This document shows positions 38,241 to 52,907 of a DNA stretch of 64,000 nt, one piece after another. The DNA comes from Elysia crispata (Eukaryota; Mollusca; Gastropoda; Plakobranchidae): assembly GCA_033675545.1 (NCBI GenBank), contig JAWDGP010002489.1:405001-469000 (forward strand), read 5' to 3'. The number at the start of each line of letters is the position of its first letter. Within the stretch, counting starts at the first letter, position 1. The position numbers were made by a program, and so were the translations under genes. Below the pieces are notes generated by a model. That model was given only the letters and a program-made list of their open reading frames with translations. It was not told where the DNA came from and ran no database searches.

Positions 38241-38514
38241 TATTTTTAACTCTAAAAACGTATTCTTTTTCCTATGATAACTCCTTAACTATTAATATGT
38301 TATACGTCTGTGAGTCAATTCTGAATTTTCAGATCTGGATTTCAAGCAAAATTACGCAGTTAAAGAGCGAGATTTCAAACTTCCAGTCTACAGATAAGAC
38401 AACTAGAAATCTATTATGGTTCCACTTTCTCAAACAAATTTGTATCCACTTGTCTTGTTTTCAAATTTTTAATGTATAGGTTATATCTAAATTATACACC
38501 TGCATACAATGCGG

Positions 38515-38540
38515 TTTTTTTTTTTTTTTTTTTTTTTTTT
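38515..38540. repeat. Poly-T run
   Basis: Twenty-six T. Confidence 0.95.
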
Positions 38541-40439
38541 ACTTCATAACATAAAATTATCCTCATTATTACGGGGTAATTGATTACTGCTAAAAAAAAA
38601 ACAAAAAAAAACGGACTTGAAAAACAAAGAGGGAGGGGTGAGGTGTAATTTGTGTGCTTTGAAAGGGGAAATCTTTCCTACTTCTGTAAAATTTCTCCCC
38701 CTCCATCTCCCACGTTTCCATCTCTTTCTTTCTCCTTCTCTCTGACGAACTGATTTATTTTCACGTCAGGCACAAGATTGTTCCTGTTTGTTTTGTTGTT
38801 TGCTTTTTAATCCTATTTCTTTCCCATCCTTATATCTTTCCTCACTTACTTCTCTCTCATCCTCTTTGTCTTTTGCTCTCTCCAACCCACTCCCTTTGTT
38901 TTTCTTTTTCTTCTCCACTCATCTTCTCTTTCAGGTGTTCCCTTTATTATTAAAAAATTCATTTATTTATAGACTGCTAGCTCTTCCCTCTCCCTATTTT
39001 TCAATCCTTTTTTTTTCTTTTTAAACCTTTTTTGAGCTTTTCACTGTGAGGCATTACTGCCTTCAGATTCTATTCAGCCCTGTTACCGTCGACATGAAAC
39101 TGCAGCTGACCACTGAACTTAAGAGACGATATTGTTCAGTATTATGACACAGCTTCCACCGTTTCTCACCCCTCCGTCTTTTTCCCTCTTTCATCATTTT
39201 TATCCCTCTCTTTATCTTGACCTCCTTTCTTCTCTCTGCGAGTGTGGGCGCGGTCTTTCAAACGTGTTGTGTGGTTGTTCAACCCTATGCCTTGTTAGCC
39301 GACGCTCAACCGCTTTCACGGGTTTTTTTTTTTTTTGTTGTTGTTGTTGCCATGACCGCAAGCTTACCGCATCGGCAAGCAAACCCAAGCAGATGAAACC
39401 CGCAGGGATCAGCTGATCAGCTGGGCAAGGAGAAAAAAGAAAAAAGTGTAGTCAGCACATTTAAGACCAATTTCCTCCTGGGACAGATGTGGGTGCAATG
39501 ATGTTTGTCCTGTGTCAAGTTCCGGCCCTGTTGAGGGGAGAGTGCGGCAGGTGATGGTACTCAACATATACATATAGCTACAAGGTCTGAAGAAACTTTC
39601 GGGAAGAAAAAAAAAAAACACACACACACACACACGCAATCATTCTACCTGTCATAGACATACGTTAAAAAAAATCAACTACAAAGAAATGAATCAGGAA
39701 TAACTCAAAACACTTCTATTAGCTTAATAATTCGATTGAAGTCATGGCAGAGACAAAAATCTGCTGGCACATAAACCACACTTAACGTTGAATGGATTAT
39801 GTTGATGTAAACGAGGTAATCTTTCTGTCCCCAGTTTTAAATCTGTGCATTTTATACGAAAATTTCATTTTGCAAAAGAAGGCTTTTGTGAGAATTTTGG
39901 TTTGTTATCAAATTCATTTCTAAAAGAAATTGTCAATCTGATGTCAGATTTAAAAGGCTTTGCTTAACATTAGTACGATGCGAATTCTAGTTCATGCATC
40001 AGAAGTTAAAGAAAAAAAACTAATTTGTATTCCCCCCCCCCCCCCAAAAAAAAAAAAAAACTCCTTTAAAAGCCAGTTCATCTAGTTTTTACCAACTCTG
40101 CCCGCATTTGAATATAGACTGTAAAACTAAGTACTTCTTAGCGGCAGTATTAAGAGTACTGTAGTTTGTTTTATGCAAGTGAGATCAAACTTTTTGCCTC
40201 AGAATATTGCAAACATTGGTACTGTAAAATTTACTCCGTAAATGAAACAAAAAGATAAATAAATAAAAATAAAATAAGATAAAAAATCAACAAATTATTC
40301 GCGATGATCTTTCATATAGCCCAGAAAATTGGACATGGCACAGCCTCGGCATGTTCTCAGCATAAAGAAAAAAAAAAGCTTTTCAACCGCTACGCGTTCT
40401 TAATCGAGTTAAAATACTAGCCATGAACTCTCCTCTCCC

Positions 40440-40457
40440 TCCCCCCCCCCTCCTCCT

Positions 40458-40506
<49 letters not shown>
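40440..40506. repeat. Poly-C and (CT)n
   Basis: C-runs broken by CTC, then (CT)n. The minus-strand open frame at 40797-40417 that crosses it has no recognised homology. Confidence 0.9.
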
Positions 40507-43462
40507 GTGGCGTCTGTGCCCCCTCTTAATAACGACCAGTCTGGTTAGGTATGCCCGTCCAGCTGGCCAGATCAGCTGATGAGATAGAGAGGTCAAGGCC
40601 AAAATTGACCAGACCTGGATCTCGAGAACTGGCCGGGCGAGCCGGCACGCCTGACCTTTCCTACCAGGAAAGAGAGTATCGGTCAGGCCATGGTCTAACG
40701 CTCCAGTATCCTTGTTTGTAAATGGCAGAGAGCACAGTTCGTATTGCCGGTCCGTTATACTGCGAATATAATTTTTGCAGTAGAGAATAAGAAACACTTG
40801 AGACAGATTCGATTCTATTTTTTTTATTCTGAAGTTGTACTAATAAGGTTATTAGAGCTACCCAGCGAAATAATTTTATATTATCTTATGAGTAGCCAGT
40901 CATGAAGAGAGATATTACCGCTCAAGACACACCGAATTATTTTCTGTCCTGCTTACAAAAGATAACTATCCTAGGGCATAAAAAGGCGAAAAATAGAGTT
41001 ACGTTCATTGTTGAATGGCTGATCCAAGTTGACTGTCTTAAAAAAATCCTAGAACTTTGAGTATTACGAAGATAAATATATTTAATTATATTATTCAAAG
41101 AAAAGGTTTTCAATAAATTCAAAGCAATAATCATTTGTACAGTAGTATAAACTAAAAGTTAATGGAAAGTTATTTCATTCATTCTAGCCTCATTTTAAAT
41201 TTTAGTGTACAGGCTGCAAGGGGAAAAAAAAGTTGATTGCCTCCAGTCTAATGTTGTTATAATATTACAATTATTGTTAATAAAAGGTCCCGAATGTCTT
41301 TCACAATTATTTAGGCCATTAAAGTTTCATAAATGCATGTATCGAATGCGCATATTTTGCATTATGTATTCGTGAAATTTCATGGATTCAAATAGAAACA
41401 TAGCCCACTTCTTGAGGCAGTTCTCAAGTTACTTCGCAGAGCCCGGCGCTCACGTGGACCAATACAATACCAGTATTTTAAAACCTGTTTCGATACCGCG
41501 AACCTACTGAACGTCAGATAATTATTTGGCCTTGACCGTTTTCATCTCCAGCAGCTGACTGGCTAAAAGCGGTTAGATAGTGTGCTAGAGGGTGAGGGTC
41601 GTGGTCCTGGCGACATATTCAATAACTGACGATAACACACAGTAAATGGTCTTCTCAAGACATAATTATATGACTTCAAAACGTCTTTGCCAGATATTTT
41701 ATGACTGGTTGCAGAAGGGACAAACTATTTTTGTTCTCAAACCAGTCCTCGACTCACAAAACATTATTCAGTGTGGCATTATACACGTAATTTCAAGTTA
41801 GAGATTAAAAATATATAGCAGAACGACTCATCATCATTCTTAATAAAAACAGGAACATCAACATAAGTCTCATTATTGCAGCTTGATAACAAAACCTATT
41901 GATTTATAGAGTGATCCTATCGAGAACCACTTTGAAGATTGTAAGATCCACATTAATTTTGAGATTTTGTGACTTGGTAGACCTTTCTGAGATCAAAACT
42001 ACATTTAGAACGTGAAAACAAAAGCTCATGAAAAACAAACTAAACCAAAAAAGAAACCAAATAACAAAAAGCAAACATTCAACAATACGGTGGGTGGGAA
42101 AAGTTAAAGAGGTGAGAAAAAGGTCAAGATAGCATTGTGATATTTACTGATTTGAAGAAGAAAAAAGCAAAGAATGAAAAGAAAGATAAAACAATGACCT
42201 CGAAAAGTGCCGCGGAGGCCCACCTCATTAACTGAACTTTACGATGATCAATCTAAATAACTAAACGCGCAAACACCAATTGCCTAAGGCGCAACTTAAA
42301 AACTAAATAACCACCTTGGTCTCAGATGGAGAGGGAAAACGATTAATAAAAGAGAATAATCAAACTAGGGCCTAAAGGTATGAATTAATCGACTAAAATG
42401 TCACAAACCTTCAAAAGTTCAACAGTTTAAAGACTGAGCTTTTTGTCGAGCATACCTAATCAGAATCCAATTAGCGCCATAAAAAAACAAGTTTCATCAA
42501 GTTGCTTTACCTTTTTTTATTATCAGTTGAGGTTTAGTTTTTAAGATAATGCGTACTTTCATTGTTCATTGTAAATTGATGATTTGCTTTTATTTTACTT
42601 TAACAATTTTTTTTTAAGTTTGTGAATGTGATTATTCTTTTCAATGCAAATCAGGATTAAATTAGTGTCAATCAGTCGAATATCAACATCCTTTGGTACG
42701 TAAACCGCCCTTCATTCACAAGTAGCAACTTGTGGCTGAAGTGTCTTCGATTTTTTGCCGCATAAGAATTTAAATTCTAAATAAGCCTTGCGGTCTGAAC
42801 TCCTGCTTGACTAATTGTTGTTTATTACTTGATGATTCCAACAGAGCAGAGAGTTACGTTTCTTTGTAGTCTTATGTTTATTCGTACACACTTTCCGGAC
42901 TTATTTGCTGGTGACAAGGTCAAAAGTGCGACAGTGCGAAACAAACACGTACTTTCGCATTCTAAGGATAATGATGTTGCTGTTGTTGTTGTTGTTCTTG
43001 TTATTGCTGTTGTTATTGATGTAACGTTGAACCAAGACCAACTGCCTGTCCTAAAGCCATAAAGCCATATTCTTCAACCCCCCTCTGCCCCCCCCCCCTT
43101 TTTTTTTTCTGCCGCGTTAGTCACTTCGAAGGCAGAGGACCAAAAAGTTTGGACAACCAGTTTTACACTGAGCCCAGTGCGTGGCTCAAGGGCACCGTCC
43201 TCCTCTCTCTGCACACTCTATTCTTAAATCTTTCCAATTGAAATCTCGGCAGTAATCCCACCACCCATCCCCTCCTTCTTTCGTCATCTCTTTCACTCTT
43301 TGTCTCACACGCACACACACAAACACACAGTACACTCACAACCCTCGAGTATGAACTTCTTCTCAAGCACTGTAAACAATGTTGTCCCTTTAGCTTGGGG
43401 ATGTCATGGCAGCTGCTGTGCTCCATATTTTCAAGGTCGTCAAGGGTTCTTCAAGTTAATTT

Positions 43463-43464
<2 letters not shown>

Positions 43465-43552
<88 letters not shown>

Positions 43553-43648
43553 CTGTGTTTCGCTATCTCTATGTTTCTCCTCTCCTGCCCCAACTATAAA
43601 TCTAGTATCTCTCCCTAGGCGATCCTTTTTTCACTTATAAACCTTTAA

Positions 43649-43722
<74 letters not shown>

Positions 43723-43844
43723 CTAACCCTCTAACATGAGCACCCTTTCCCTTGCTTAGTCTCCTCCCTATATTCTCGTTTCACCTTCACTTTCCCCCCT
43801 AAATCTGTTTTTCGTTATAAATTGTATGTCTTCCATTGTCTATT

Positions 43845-43931
<87 letters not shown>
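43465..43931. repeat. Three (CT)n tracts and a (CTAT)n run
   Basis: (CT)n at 43465-43549, 43651-43704 and 43849-43931. The middle one grades into (CTAT)n to 43725. All three share one orientation within 470 bp. Confidence 0.96.
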
Positions 43932-43933
<2 letters not shown>

Positions 43934-44157
43934 ACCTATCTATCTTTTGGTTGATAAAAGGCTACTACCATAACTTTTGAGCACTTCTATCTACCTAACT
44001 ATCTATCTCTGAATATCTCCTGGCCCTGCACTCTCCAATACATGCAGTTTCATCTCTTCCTAATGAGATAACCTCGATCTACCCTTTCCTCCCATACAGC
44101 ACAACCACAGCATTCTCCTCCTCTCCGCTCTCAGCCTGGGGATTATCACTTCAGCAG

Positions 44158-44300
44158 GCAGACTGAGGTAGAGACCAGTGACAGAGTGATACTAACCAAA
44201 AGGTCACGCATTCAAGGACTTGATGGCTGAAAGGAATGGACAAAGTGGGGGAAAAATCTATATCACCACCCTTGCACTGGTGCCTAATTGATAGAAATGA
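44158..44300 (+). repeat. Possible degraded tRNA-derived SINE
   Basis: GGTAGAGACCAGTGACAGAG near 44167 and AAGGTCACGCATTCAAGGAC near 44201 sit at the spacing of degenerate A- and B-box-like sequences. There is no clear tail and no second copy in the window, so this is weak. Confidence 0.2.
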
Positions 44301-45296
44301 TCTCACGGATAAACTTAATGATGCTGAAAAACATAATTAACTTGAACAGTGCGAGATGAGGCGAGCCAATTTAGAAGATACCAACAAACCGTTTTTATTA
44401 ACAAAAGCGTCAGAGCTAGAATGCTACGTCTTAAACCAAAGCTATGCCTAAACTAACCTATAATAATAAAGCAACAATAAGCTTCGGACATGCAACAGAA
44501 TAATGTTAAAGTAACACAGGGCTTGTGCTCTAAGACTTAATCAAAGACTAGGGAGGGAAGTACTCTGATGAAGTTGAAAAAAAAAAGAGAAACAAAATCA
44601 CGAATGACAGGCTTATCTTTAAGAGTAGAGTATTTCAAGAAGTTTATGACCCCCCCCCCCCCCCAAAATAAAAAAAAAACAAAAACAAAACAAAAAAAAA
44701 AAAAAACAACAAACAAACAAAAAACAATACAAAAGTCATATCAAGTGCATTATTGTATTGCCCACGATATTCTTCTTCTTCCATTTCATTTTAACTTCGT
44801 TTTTTCCTTCAAATCGCAATAATTCTCAGAGTCTGGAAAATGGAAAAAACCCATTCAAAACCATGACGCGACAAATGTTCTCCACAGATCAAAGAGGCGT
44901 GACTCAGATAATTATATCAAGATCACTAAATTATTTCATATGCAATCAGAGATCCAAAACCAAAGGACATTTATTTTCTTGAAATTGTCCTCTCAGCTGA
45001 CCAAGCATTTCACTTGTTTTATAAAAAGCCTGCGACATTACTATATTGCATGCATGCATTAAAAATGTACCTCTTCCAATTTCTGAGGGAATTTATATCG
45101 TTTCCTAGTCAAAACAAGAAAGGTGCGCCTTGGCGGCTAACGTCATGAAATTTTCTCTTGCGACTGACCAATAAAAATGCCTCAAAATAACAGTCAGTAC
45201 TTAATCTTCTAAATTGACTAAGATTACATAGAGTCCTAGCAAGGTCAATGAAGACCCAACCAGACTTGAAAAGAAGGGAAAGCGATGGTGGCAGGT

Positions 45297-45300
<4 letters not shown>

Positions 45301-45376
<76 letters not shown>
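45301..45376. repeat. (GA)n
   Basis: About 38 units. Confidence 0.97.
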
Positions 45377-45380
<4 letters not shown>

Positions 45381-46112
45381 ATGGATGAGAGAAAGAAATA
45401 AGGGAAAAGGATTGATTAGTTTGTTGATTGATTGATTGGTGGAGTGGATACAGCAACTGGCTGATTCATACAATTTGTCAACCACAAGGCGACTTGTGGT
45501 TCTTCATCACTCCAAGCAGGACAAGACCAGACAAAGTAGAGAACTATGAAAAATTAAAAAAAAAAATCTCCCGACTCATCCAACCGGCAACCAACATCCA
45601 CTGTACTCGAAACGTTTCAAAGATCATACTTGACGAAGACTGTATCACCGAATTTCGAAAGAAGAAAAAAAAAATCAAATAAAAATGCAATCTTAAGTTG
45701 GAATGACTAGGTTAAGCAATAGATCAATAAAATGATTGCCATTCATCGAGCACAATTTTGGCCTCCCCGATGATCCTGACTTTTACCTTTTCAAAAGATT
45801 GCTACGTTTGTTGTTTCAAGGCCTTAGCCGAATAGTCTTGTCATATATCATAATTACTGCATGTCATGCCTTTTTGAATTAGACTAAAAGACGCAACGAG
45901 CACATTCAATAATTATTAAATTGATTTTTTTTCCAGATAGGTTTTTCAGGAAATTTAAGGAAGAATAGAAGGGAGGGAGGGGAAGGAGGTAAAAAGGTGT
46001 AATTTTACAGAGAGCGAGTGAGAGATAAAGGGAGTTAGAGAGGGATAGAGAGAGTGAGAGTGACTCAGACACAAAGACAGAGTTCGTCAAAGATAATTAT
46101 TAGTCTCAGAGC

Positions 46113-46216
<104 letters not shown>

Positions 46217-46592
46217 TCCCTCGCAGCGCTGGAAAAATTTTCCATTAATAAAATGACGATTCATGCAAAGACAGCCGTGAATAACATGTGAAACACTTGA
46301 AGCGTGCATACATGCCCAGGCTTGCTTGAGTTTATGCGGTTATTAATAAACGTTAGTAAGACTGAGTCAGAGTTTGTCTGGAGCGTGATATAAACACTAT
46401 TTTAAGCCTGGGCTCCTATATAGGAAAATTAAACCCCTTGCAGTTTTTTTTTCAGTTTCAGTATAAGTGCCTCGTGAGACGAGGGTGGAGTCAATGAAGG
46501 TTCTGGAAAGAACCAACATTCAATGAGGAATTTAAAGCGCAACATTAACATTAACAAAGCATTGGGATTCGTCGCAAAAATATAAGATTGAG

Positions 46593-46594
<2 letters not shown>

Positions 46595-46689
<95 letters not shown>

Positions 46690-46691
46690 AA

Positions 46692-46721
<30 letters not shown>
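46595..46721. repeat. (GA)n-(AT)n-(GA)n compound tract
   Basis: About 45 GA units, then AT units at 46690-46711, then GA again. Confidence 0.96.
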
Positions 46722-46722
<1 letters not shown>

Positions 46723-47245
46723 TGGGTTTTTTTGTTCTTAATTTCTTTTAATGGGGTGGAATGGGAGGTTGTCAGAAAAGTGAAGAATGAAAGAAATTGA
46801 GGGTGAATTGGCGACAAAGTTAAGCAATGATAAAGCTAGGCATGTTGTCCGTGAACTACCGCTACACAAATTAAAGAGTAGACTCCATTTTCTACGTGGG
46901 CGCTTGACCTCTTTCCAATCTAAAAGGCAATGGCATGGCGTCACCACAGCCCTGGAAGAGAGAAAATCGTCCGATCAGCTCTTTCTAATTATAGAGAATG
47001 TGGCTGGAGTTGCTTGCTGCACCATTAATTTTATCTAATTTTTTTGGTTGATGCTGACAACACACCGGGCTGACCCGATTGAAAAAGACAAACAGTCGTT
47101 CGGATTGGTCCGAACAATATGCCTCAGATAATTGATTGGATATTTTAAAAATTATTTTAATAATTACCGGCAGCAAAATAAAGGTCAGTCCATAAAAGTT
47201 TTACCAACGAATAGGTTTTAGAGTTTGAAAACGAGAGAGACAAGG

Positions 47246-47345
<100 letters not shown>

Positions 47346-47611
47346 CAGAGCAATGATGAGAATGCAGTGAGGAAGAAAGCAATAGATATTATTATGAATC
47401 ATAGATAAAGAGAGAAGAAGAGAGAGAAAGAGTTTTTTTTTTTTTTCCCCTTCAGCAAAACGTCGAAAAACACCACTGCCAGGTACATACATGTCCCGGT
47501 ATGTCGTTGGTCATCAGTGAAACAGCTGATTTGTGTGTGTTTGGGGTGGGGGGAGAATCGGAAAAGTGGGGAATGGGGTGGTGGAGAGGGTGAATGTTTG
47601 AGGACTGATGA

Positions 47612-47614
<3 letters not shown>

Positions 47615-47693
<79 letters not shown>
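47615..47693. repeat. (CT)n
   Basis: About 39 units in the opposite sense to the (GA)n only 270 bp upstream. Confidence 0.97.
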
Positions 47694-47696
<3 letters not shown>

Positions 47697-48259
47697 TACG
47701 CCCCCTCCCCCCAAAGGAGAAAGATGAAAATAGGGGGAAGGGGGAAGCAGAAGGTCAGCGGGGGGAAGGTCAGTGCGGACGGACACCTCAAGCTGAAGGG
47801 TGTGGAACACCTGCAGCCCATTTGGGAGACCAAATACAACATTTTCATTTCATGTATTTTACCTTCTTCTTCCTTTTTTTTTTTTTTTTCTTTTTTTTTT
47901 CTAAAGCTGTATATTAGCTGTGTTAGCATTTTGCAGCCGTTTTACACAGTGTCAGTGGTTAAATCCAAATTTGGCCAGTGTCAGTAGTTTGGTTGTTTGA
48001 AGTAAGAGTGCTGATATTATTTGTTCCCCCCGTGACATTTTTAACCACGGCTTCGTTTTCGTTGGATAGTTTCAAAACGTTTAAAGATAAAGAAGTTTCG
48101 CATTGGCGATATTACAAATTATTTATTAACCATTCCATGCCAAACACATTAAAATTTCATTCTGTAATGAGGGTATCATTAAAAAAGAATAAAATAAATG
48201 GAAAGTTGTAAAAGGTAAAGATAAAGAGAGGAAAAGTTAAAAAAAAAATAGACAGGTAC

Positions 48260-48268
<9 letters not shown>

Positions 48269-48345
<77 letters not shown>
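48269..48345. repeat. (GA)n
   Basis: About 38 units. The 48.4-49.4 kb stretch after it shows nothing recognisable. Confidence 0.97.
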
Positions 48346-48347
<2 letters not shown>

Positions 48348-49520
48348 TAATAATGATCCTATGGAATACTTTAATCATGGAAAAGGCAAGAGACAGAAAA
48401 TAGGAGTTGATGGCTGGGATGTAGGAAATTTAAGAGTAAAAGAGTGAGAGAGAAACATTGAGGAAAAACCTGTGCGCAACGTCTCACTTGGGAAAAAAAT
48501 ACAATTCTGTTCTTTCCTGATATATTTAAAGAACCCTTTATACGCTCTTGAAGTGGCTAGGAATTCCCCTCCACCCAAAAAGGTGCAGGTAATTTATATA
48601 AACTAAAAGCAATAGTGAGCATTTCAAACGATCTATAAATAGATCGGTATTTTATAAAATCTAACTTAATGCAACATGAACAGAGGACGAGAATACTGTC
48701 CCATTCTATTTCACCACGATAATTATATGACAGAATATTGGGAGTCTGGGCGACTGTATGTTAAAGCTCTTACCATGATGTAGATCTACAGGAACCTATT
48801 GTCATAGTTCTTAAACCGCTACTACCAAACGAATACATGTATTGGTTAATGGCTTTTGCTGTCGACATGTCAATTGTCATTCTTTCTCCACTTGACTTAC
48901 CTAATAGGGTCTGGTTTAGCCATAGATTCTTTTTTTCTGTGGGCTAAGCGGCTACTTAGAAATACGTGATAATTATGGTCTTTTGTTCAACGGGCTTGAT
49001 CTAAGTATCAAAGAGCGAATCACACAAGCAAGAATCTAAACTTGACTCACGAATGGTTGTAGAAGGGAAAGTACTTGCAATGTAAAAACAAAATGATGCT
49101 TTAGCTCTTTTCCTTTTAGTTTTATACTTTTTTAACCTTGTTCTAATCTTTAATTTTTTGAATACCTATTCTAGTTGAGATCGAGTGGTTTAAATTCCAA
49201 GCTTGTCATTATCTTTTTCTCCCTTTTTTATGAAAAGGAATACAAAGGTCACACGGTGATCTTTTTCTGCCCAAAAGACTGACTCCATACTATATAGAAT
49301 TGCCCTACAAAAACCACGAACTTAAAAAAGAAAGACACAGAAAAAACACGCACTAGATTCTCATTGCACTAGATTACCCGCGAATAAATCTGCTTGAAGT
49401 AGGAAAATCATTATTATTAACAGAATTTAAATCTCTTTATAAACAATACGTAATAGTATGCCTATTTCTTGATTTGTATCATCATTAAGTGGGACTTAGT
49501 TAATCAACATCATTTTAATC

Positions 49521-49764
<244 letters not shown>

Positions 49765-50098
49765 TGTTGTTGTTCTTAAAATTATTATAATATTATTGCC
49801 GTTGTTTGGATTTTATTATTATGATTACATGTATTATTGTTTTAGTTATTATTAATATATCGAAAAGGCTATTTCTTCGAACACATTCCTCAGAAGATCA
49901 ACTCAGTCATGGAGTGACCCCAGGGATGAACCAACACAAATTTACTTGACAAATTGGACGAAAAATAATTATTTCTCTACGACAGGTCAAAGGCAAGTTT
50001 AGTAAGTGTGTTAGAACAGGCAGGTCTATTTCAAGGCTGCCTGACCGAGAAGACATAATTTTCGAAAAACAAAGCCAGTCAGTTTGGCTGACCTGGGG

Positions 50099-50106
50099 CT
50101 ATATAA
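50099..50106 (+). promoter_or_regulatory. TATA-box-like CTATATAA
   Basis: GGGGCTATATAATGAGC lies in a locally GC-richer stretch, with a possible start about 30 bp downstream. No open frame of note follows directly; the weak plus-strand exon candidates begin 1.1 kb further on. Confidence 0.25.
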
Positions 50107-50757
50107 TGAGCTTACACAGTCGTGGTTATCTGAAGATCAACTGAGATTCTCGCCAGATATTGAGATAAAGCTAGCTAGGACCGTTATCTACAACCTCTAT
50201 CATTCTATTATCGTACCAGACCTGCCTCGCCCCGTCACTCCTGGCCAGACAAGCTGACCAAGACGTGAGATCGCGTGAGCTCAGCCAGGCCACGTTTCTG
50301 GGAGAGGGTATCAGACCCGATTTTAAACTGTGCCCTTTCCATCGTCCTTGACCACTATGAACAAACTATGCCGAAAGGAAATTGTTTTATGATGTAAAAT
50401 CATAATGTATTTCTTATCTCGTGCAATAATGATAAGGCATGCAAAGTTCATTGTGACCAGAAAAGAATTTTTAACCTTAAAATTCTGATGACGTAACTTT
50501 TTTAAAAAAATTGTGATTGTTCTAGGCAGACATGACAGGCTTTATTGAGAAACGAAGTCACGTTTATCCAACATGAAATGAACCGTATTCAACGCAGTTC
50601 TATTCATGAGCAAGAAATTAATCTTATATGTTCATAAAAATACGGTATTAATACAATACTGACCAAACAATCAAGGGGTAAAATCCCTTCGAGCTAAGTA
50701 TGCTCGGAAGAAGCTAGTAAAATTGATTAGTTTCTTGAAAAATCTTTTACAGAGACA

Positions 50758-50990
50758 GAGAGGGAAAATCGACTTATTCTGTATTACCCATATTCATCTT
50801 AAAAAAAAAAAAAAAGAAAACATCTAAAAAGACTTGCGATTCCCTCAAAAAGTGCATAATGGTACACCGCCTTTCATAGCTTCGCGTTTATTTAAACCTA
50901 TGAAAATAAACTTTAAAAAAAAATATTATAACTAGGTTTGGCTTCCACAAAATCAGCCACCTATTCTTGTTAGCAGTTCATCAATTCATT
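50758..50990. repeat. Dispersed repeat, copy B
   Basis: Second copy of the element at 468-705, 50 kb away. The core GACTTGCGATTCCCTCAAAA and AAGTGCATAATGGTACACCG are the best conserved stretch. An A-run at about 50801-50815 is copy-specific. Confidence 0.6.
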
Positions 50991-51235
50991 TTTGTTCAAT
51001 TAGATCTACAAGTAAAACTAAAAGCCAAACTTTGGGCCAAATGCCAGGCTACTATGCTTGGTAAGCATTCTAAACCACTGCCTCCGTAATGGCATTGTCA
51101 GCTGGAATAACGTTATGATTTTGGTCATTATCAGAACATTTAAAAGAGAAACAAAAAAGAAAAAAAAATGCCTTTCAATTAGACACAGCGTCAATTTAGG
51201 GGGGAAAAATCGTCTTCTTCGTCGATTAATTTCAG

Positions 51236-51354
51236 TTGGTCCAGAATTATTTGACCATGGAATTGTACATGGCTTCCTCAGAGTCGTGAAAAGAGTTTTA
51301 TCACCAGGCTCAGGAGCATCCACTGACCATCTTGGTTACACGACGGTGTTCATT
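51236..51354 (+). CDS. Candidate coding exon (unknown protein), first of a pair
   Basis: Strong acceptor (TCTTCTTCGTCGATTAATTTCAG) and consensus donor (ATT|GTAAGT). Only one frame is open across it, entering in phase 1 and leaving in phase 0: GPELFDHGIVHGFLRVVKRV then LSPGSGASTDHLGYTTVFI. I do not recognise the family. It joins in frame to the candidate at 51543. It could still be chance or a pseudogene, as no further exons were identified. Confidence 0.3.
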
Positions 51355-51542
51355 GTAAGTTTTGTTGTTGTTTTTGTTCTATTCTTTTTAATAGTGGAAA
51401 ATAAAACATCTATAAAATTACAAAGTGCGATTGCGACATACATTCCTCTTGTCTTGTCCACGTCATTTTTGTGTCACTAAGTTCGACCGGTTTCTTCTAC
51501 GTATTCTCTTATCTGAACTATACCGGTATATTCCATTTGCAG

Positions 51543-51680
51543 AGAGAATCAGAAATCAATGTTCAATGCCCTAATCCCGCCTTGACTAGTCTAGATCTAG
51601 CTTATCAGCCGGTAACCTTGCCAGCATGGGGTAATATTATCAAACCATTAGGCCTAGATTCCCCGGATCAACATAATTAT
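51543..51680 (+). CDS. Candidate coding exon (unknown protein), second of a pair
   Basis: Acceptor ATTCCATTTGCAG, frame 0: RESEINVQCPNPALTSLDLA then YQPVTLPAWGNIIKPLGLDS. It ends at a possible donor (TAT|GTATGC) or runs on to a stop at 51720-51722. It includes a CTAGTCTAGATCTAG repeat piece encoding TSLDL. No homology is recognised. Confidence 0.3.
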
Positions 51681-51885
51681 GTATGCATTCAGTTCACGTT
51701 TTGTAACATTATCCCACGTTGACCCAATTAGACCAGGCACGGACACCATGGATAATAAATGAGTCTGCAGCGTGGAGCAAGCAGAGCTCGGTGCTGTGCC
51801 GAGAAGCATCCCAGTGAACTCATGTCATGAATTCTCTAAACATGACTTTAGCGATGGATCAGTTTAGGATCTAATTTCTTTATAT

Positions 51886-51955
51886 GATATATTAATATAT
51901 ATATATATATGTATATGTGTGTATGTATATGTATAATATATATATATATATATAG
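51886..51955. repeat. (AT)n, interrupted by (GTAT)
   Basis: TA-rich dinucleotide tract. Confidence 0.9.
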
Positions 51956-52483
51956 ATTATATTCATACACACATTTTTTTCAGTCTACTTTGTGTGATTA
52001 GGCTTGAGTGTGGCAAGGTCTAAGAGTAGGCCTACCACTTTTGGTTTGAGCTCTGTCAAATCAATTATATACCTCTCATCAAGCGTACCTACTAAACGGG
52101 TTAATTTGAAAGCATGAAAGCAAAATTAATATACTTCCCATTTCCTTTACTGCACATCAACACACACAAAGAAAGATGTCGAAGTGTGCATATGCAAATT
52201 TTATATATATGGCTAAGTGACTCTATCACTTGCCTATGTCAAGCCCTACTAACATAGTCACCTTTAATAAAAAAAAAAAGTCATTGCAGATTAAATAAAG
52301 TCCAGAATCTTTTCCTTTGCACTGTTTAGATAAAACCCATCGATGGAAAGAAAAAAAGTGACTGTAACTGACGAGGGGTGTTCTTGAATTAGTGTTCTTC
52401 ATTAAGGATAGTCTTCTGGTTTGTCCGAAGCCTACGGGCTAAACGATCTTACCTCAACAGTTTTGGTGCTCTGCTTCACTTTT

Positions 52484-52743
<260 letters not shown>

Positions 52744-52895
52744 AATGCACTCGATTTCTGGTGAGAATTTGATTCATGAAAGGAGGTCCTTGATACGAGC
52801 ACTGAATAGGACACAATTATTCTAGTGATGAAATAGGATCGATCCAATCTAATCTTGGCTTGGAAGAAGCCGCCATTGCCGTCCACACGGGAAGC

Positions 52896-52907
52896 TACGT
52901 GACGTGG
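52896..52907 (+). promoter_or_regulatory. ACGTG/TGACGTGG element
   Basis: TACGTGACGTGG in a short GC-rich stretch also holding CGCCAT. TGACGTGG matches the core recognised by ATF6/XBP1-type bZIP factors. No gene is assigned nearby, so function is speculative. Confidence 0.2.

Noticed and set aside
45428..45682. Plus-strand frame with a Lys-rich ENYEKLKKKISRLIQ segment
   Set aside because: Hinted at a retroelement linker, but too short and ended by A-runs; not supportable.
46787..47038. 83-codon plus-strand frame beginning MKEIEGELATKLSND
   Set aside because: Plausible composition, but the opposite strand is open too and there is no homology or promoter/splice evidence.
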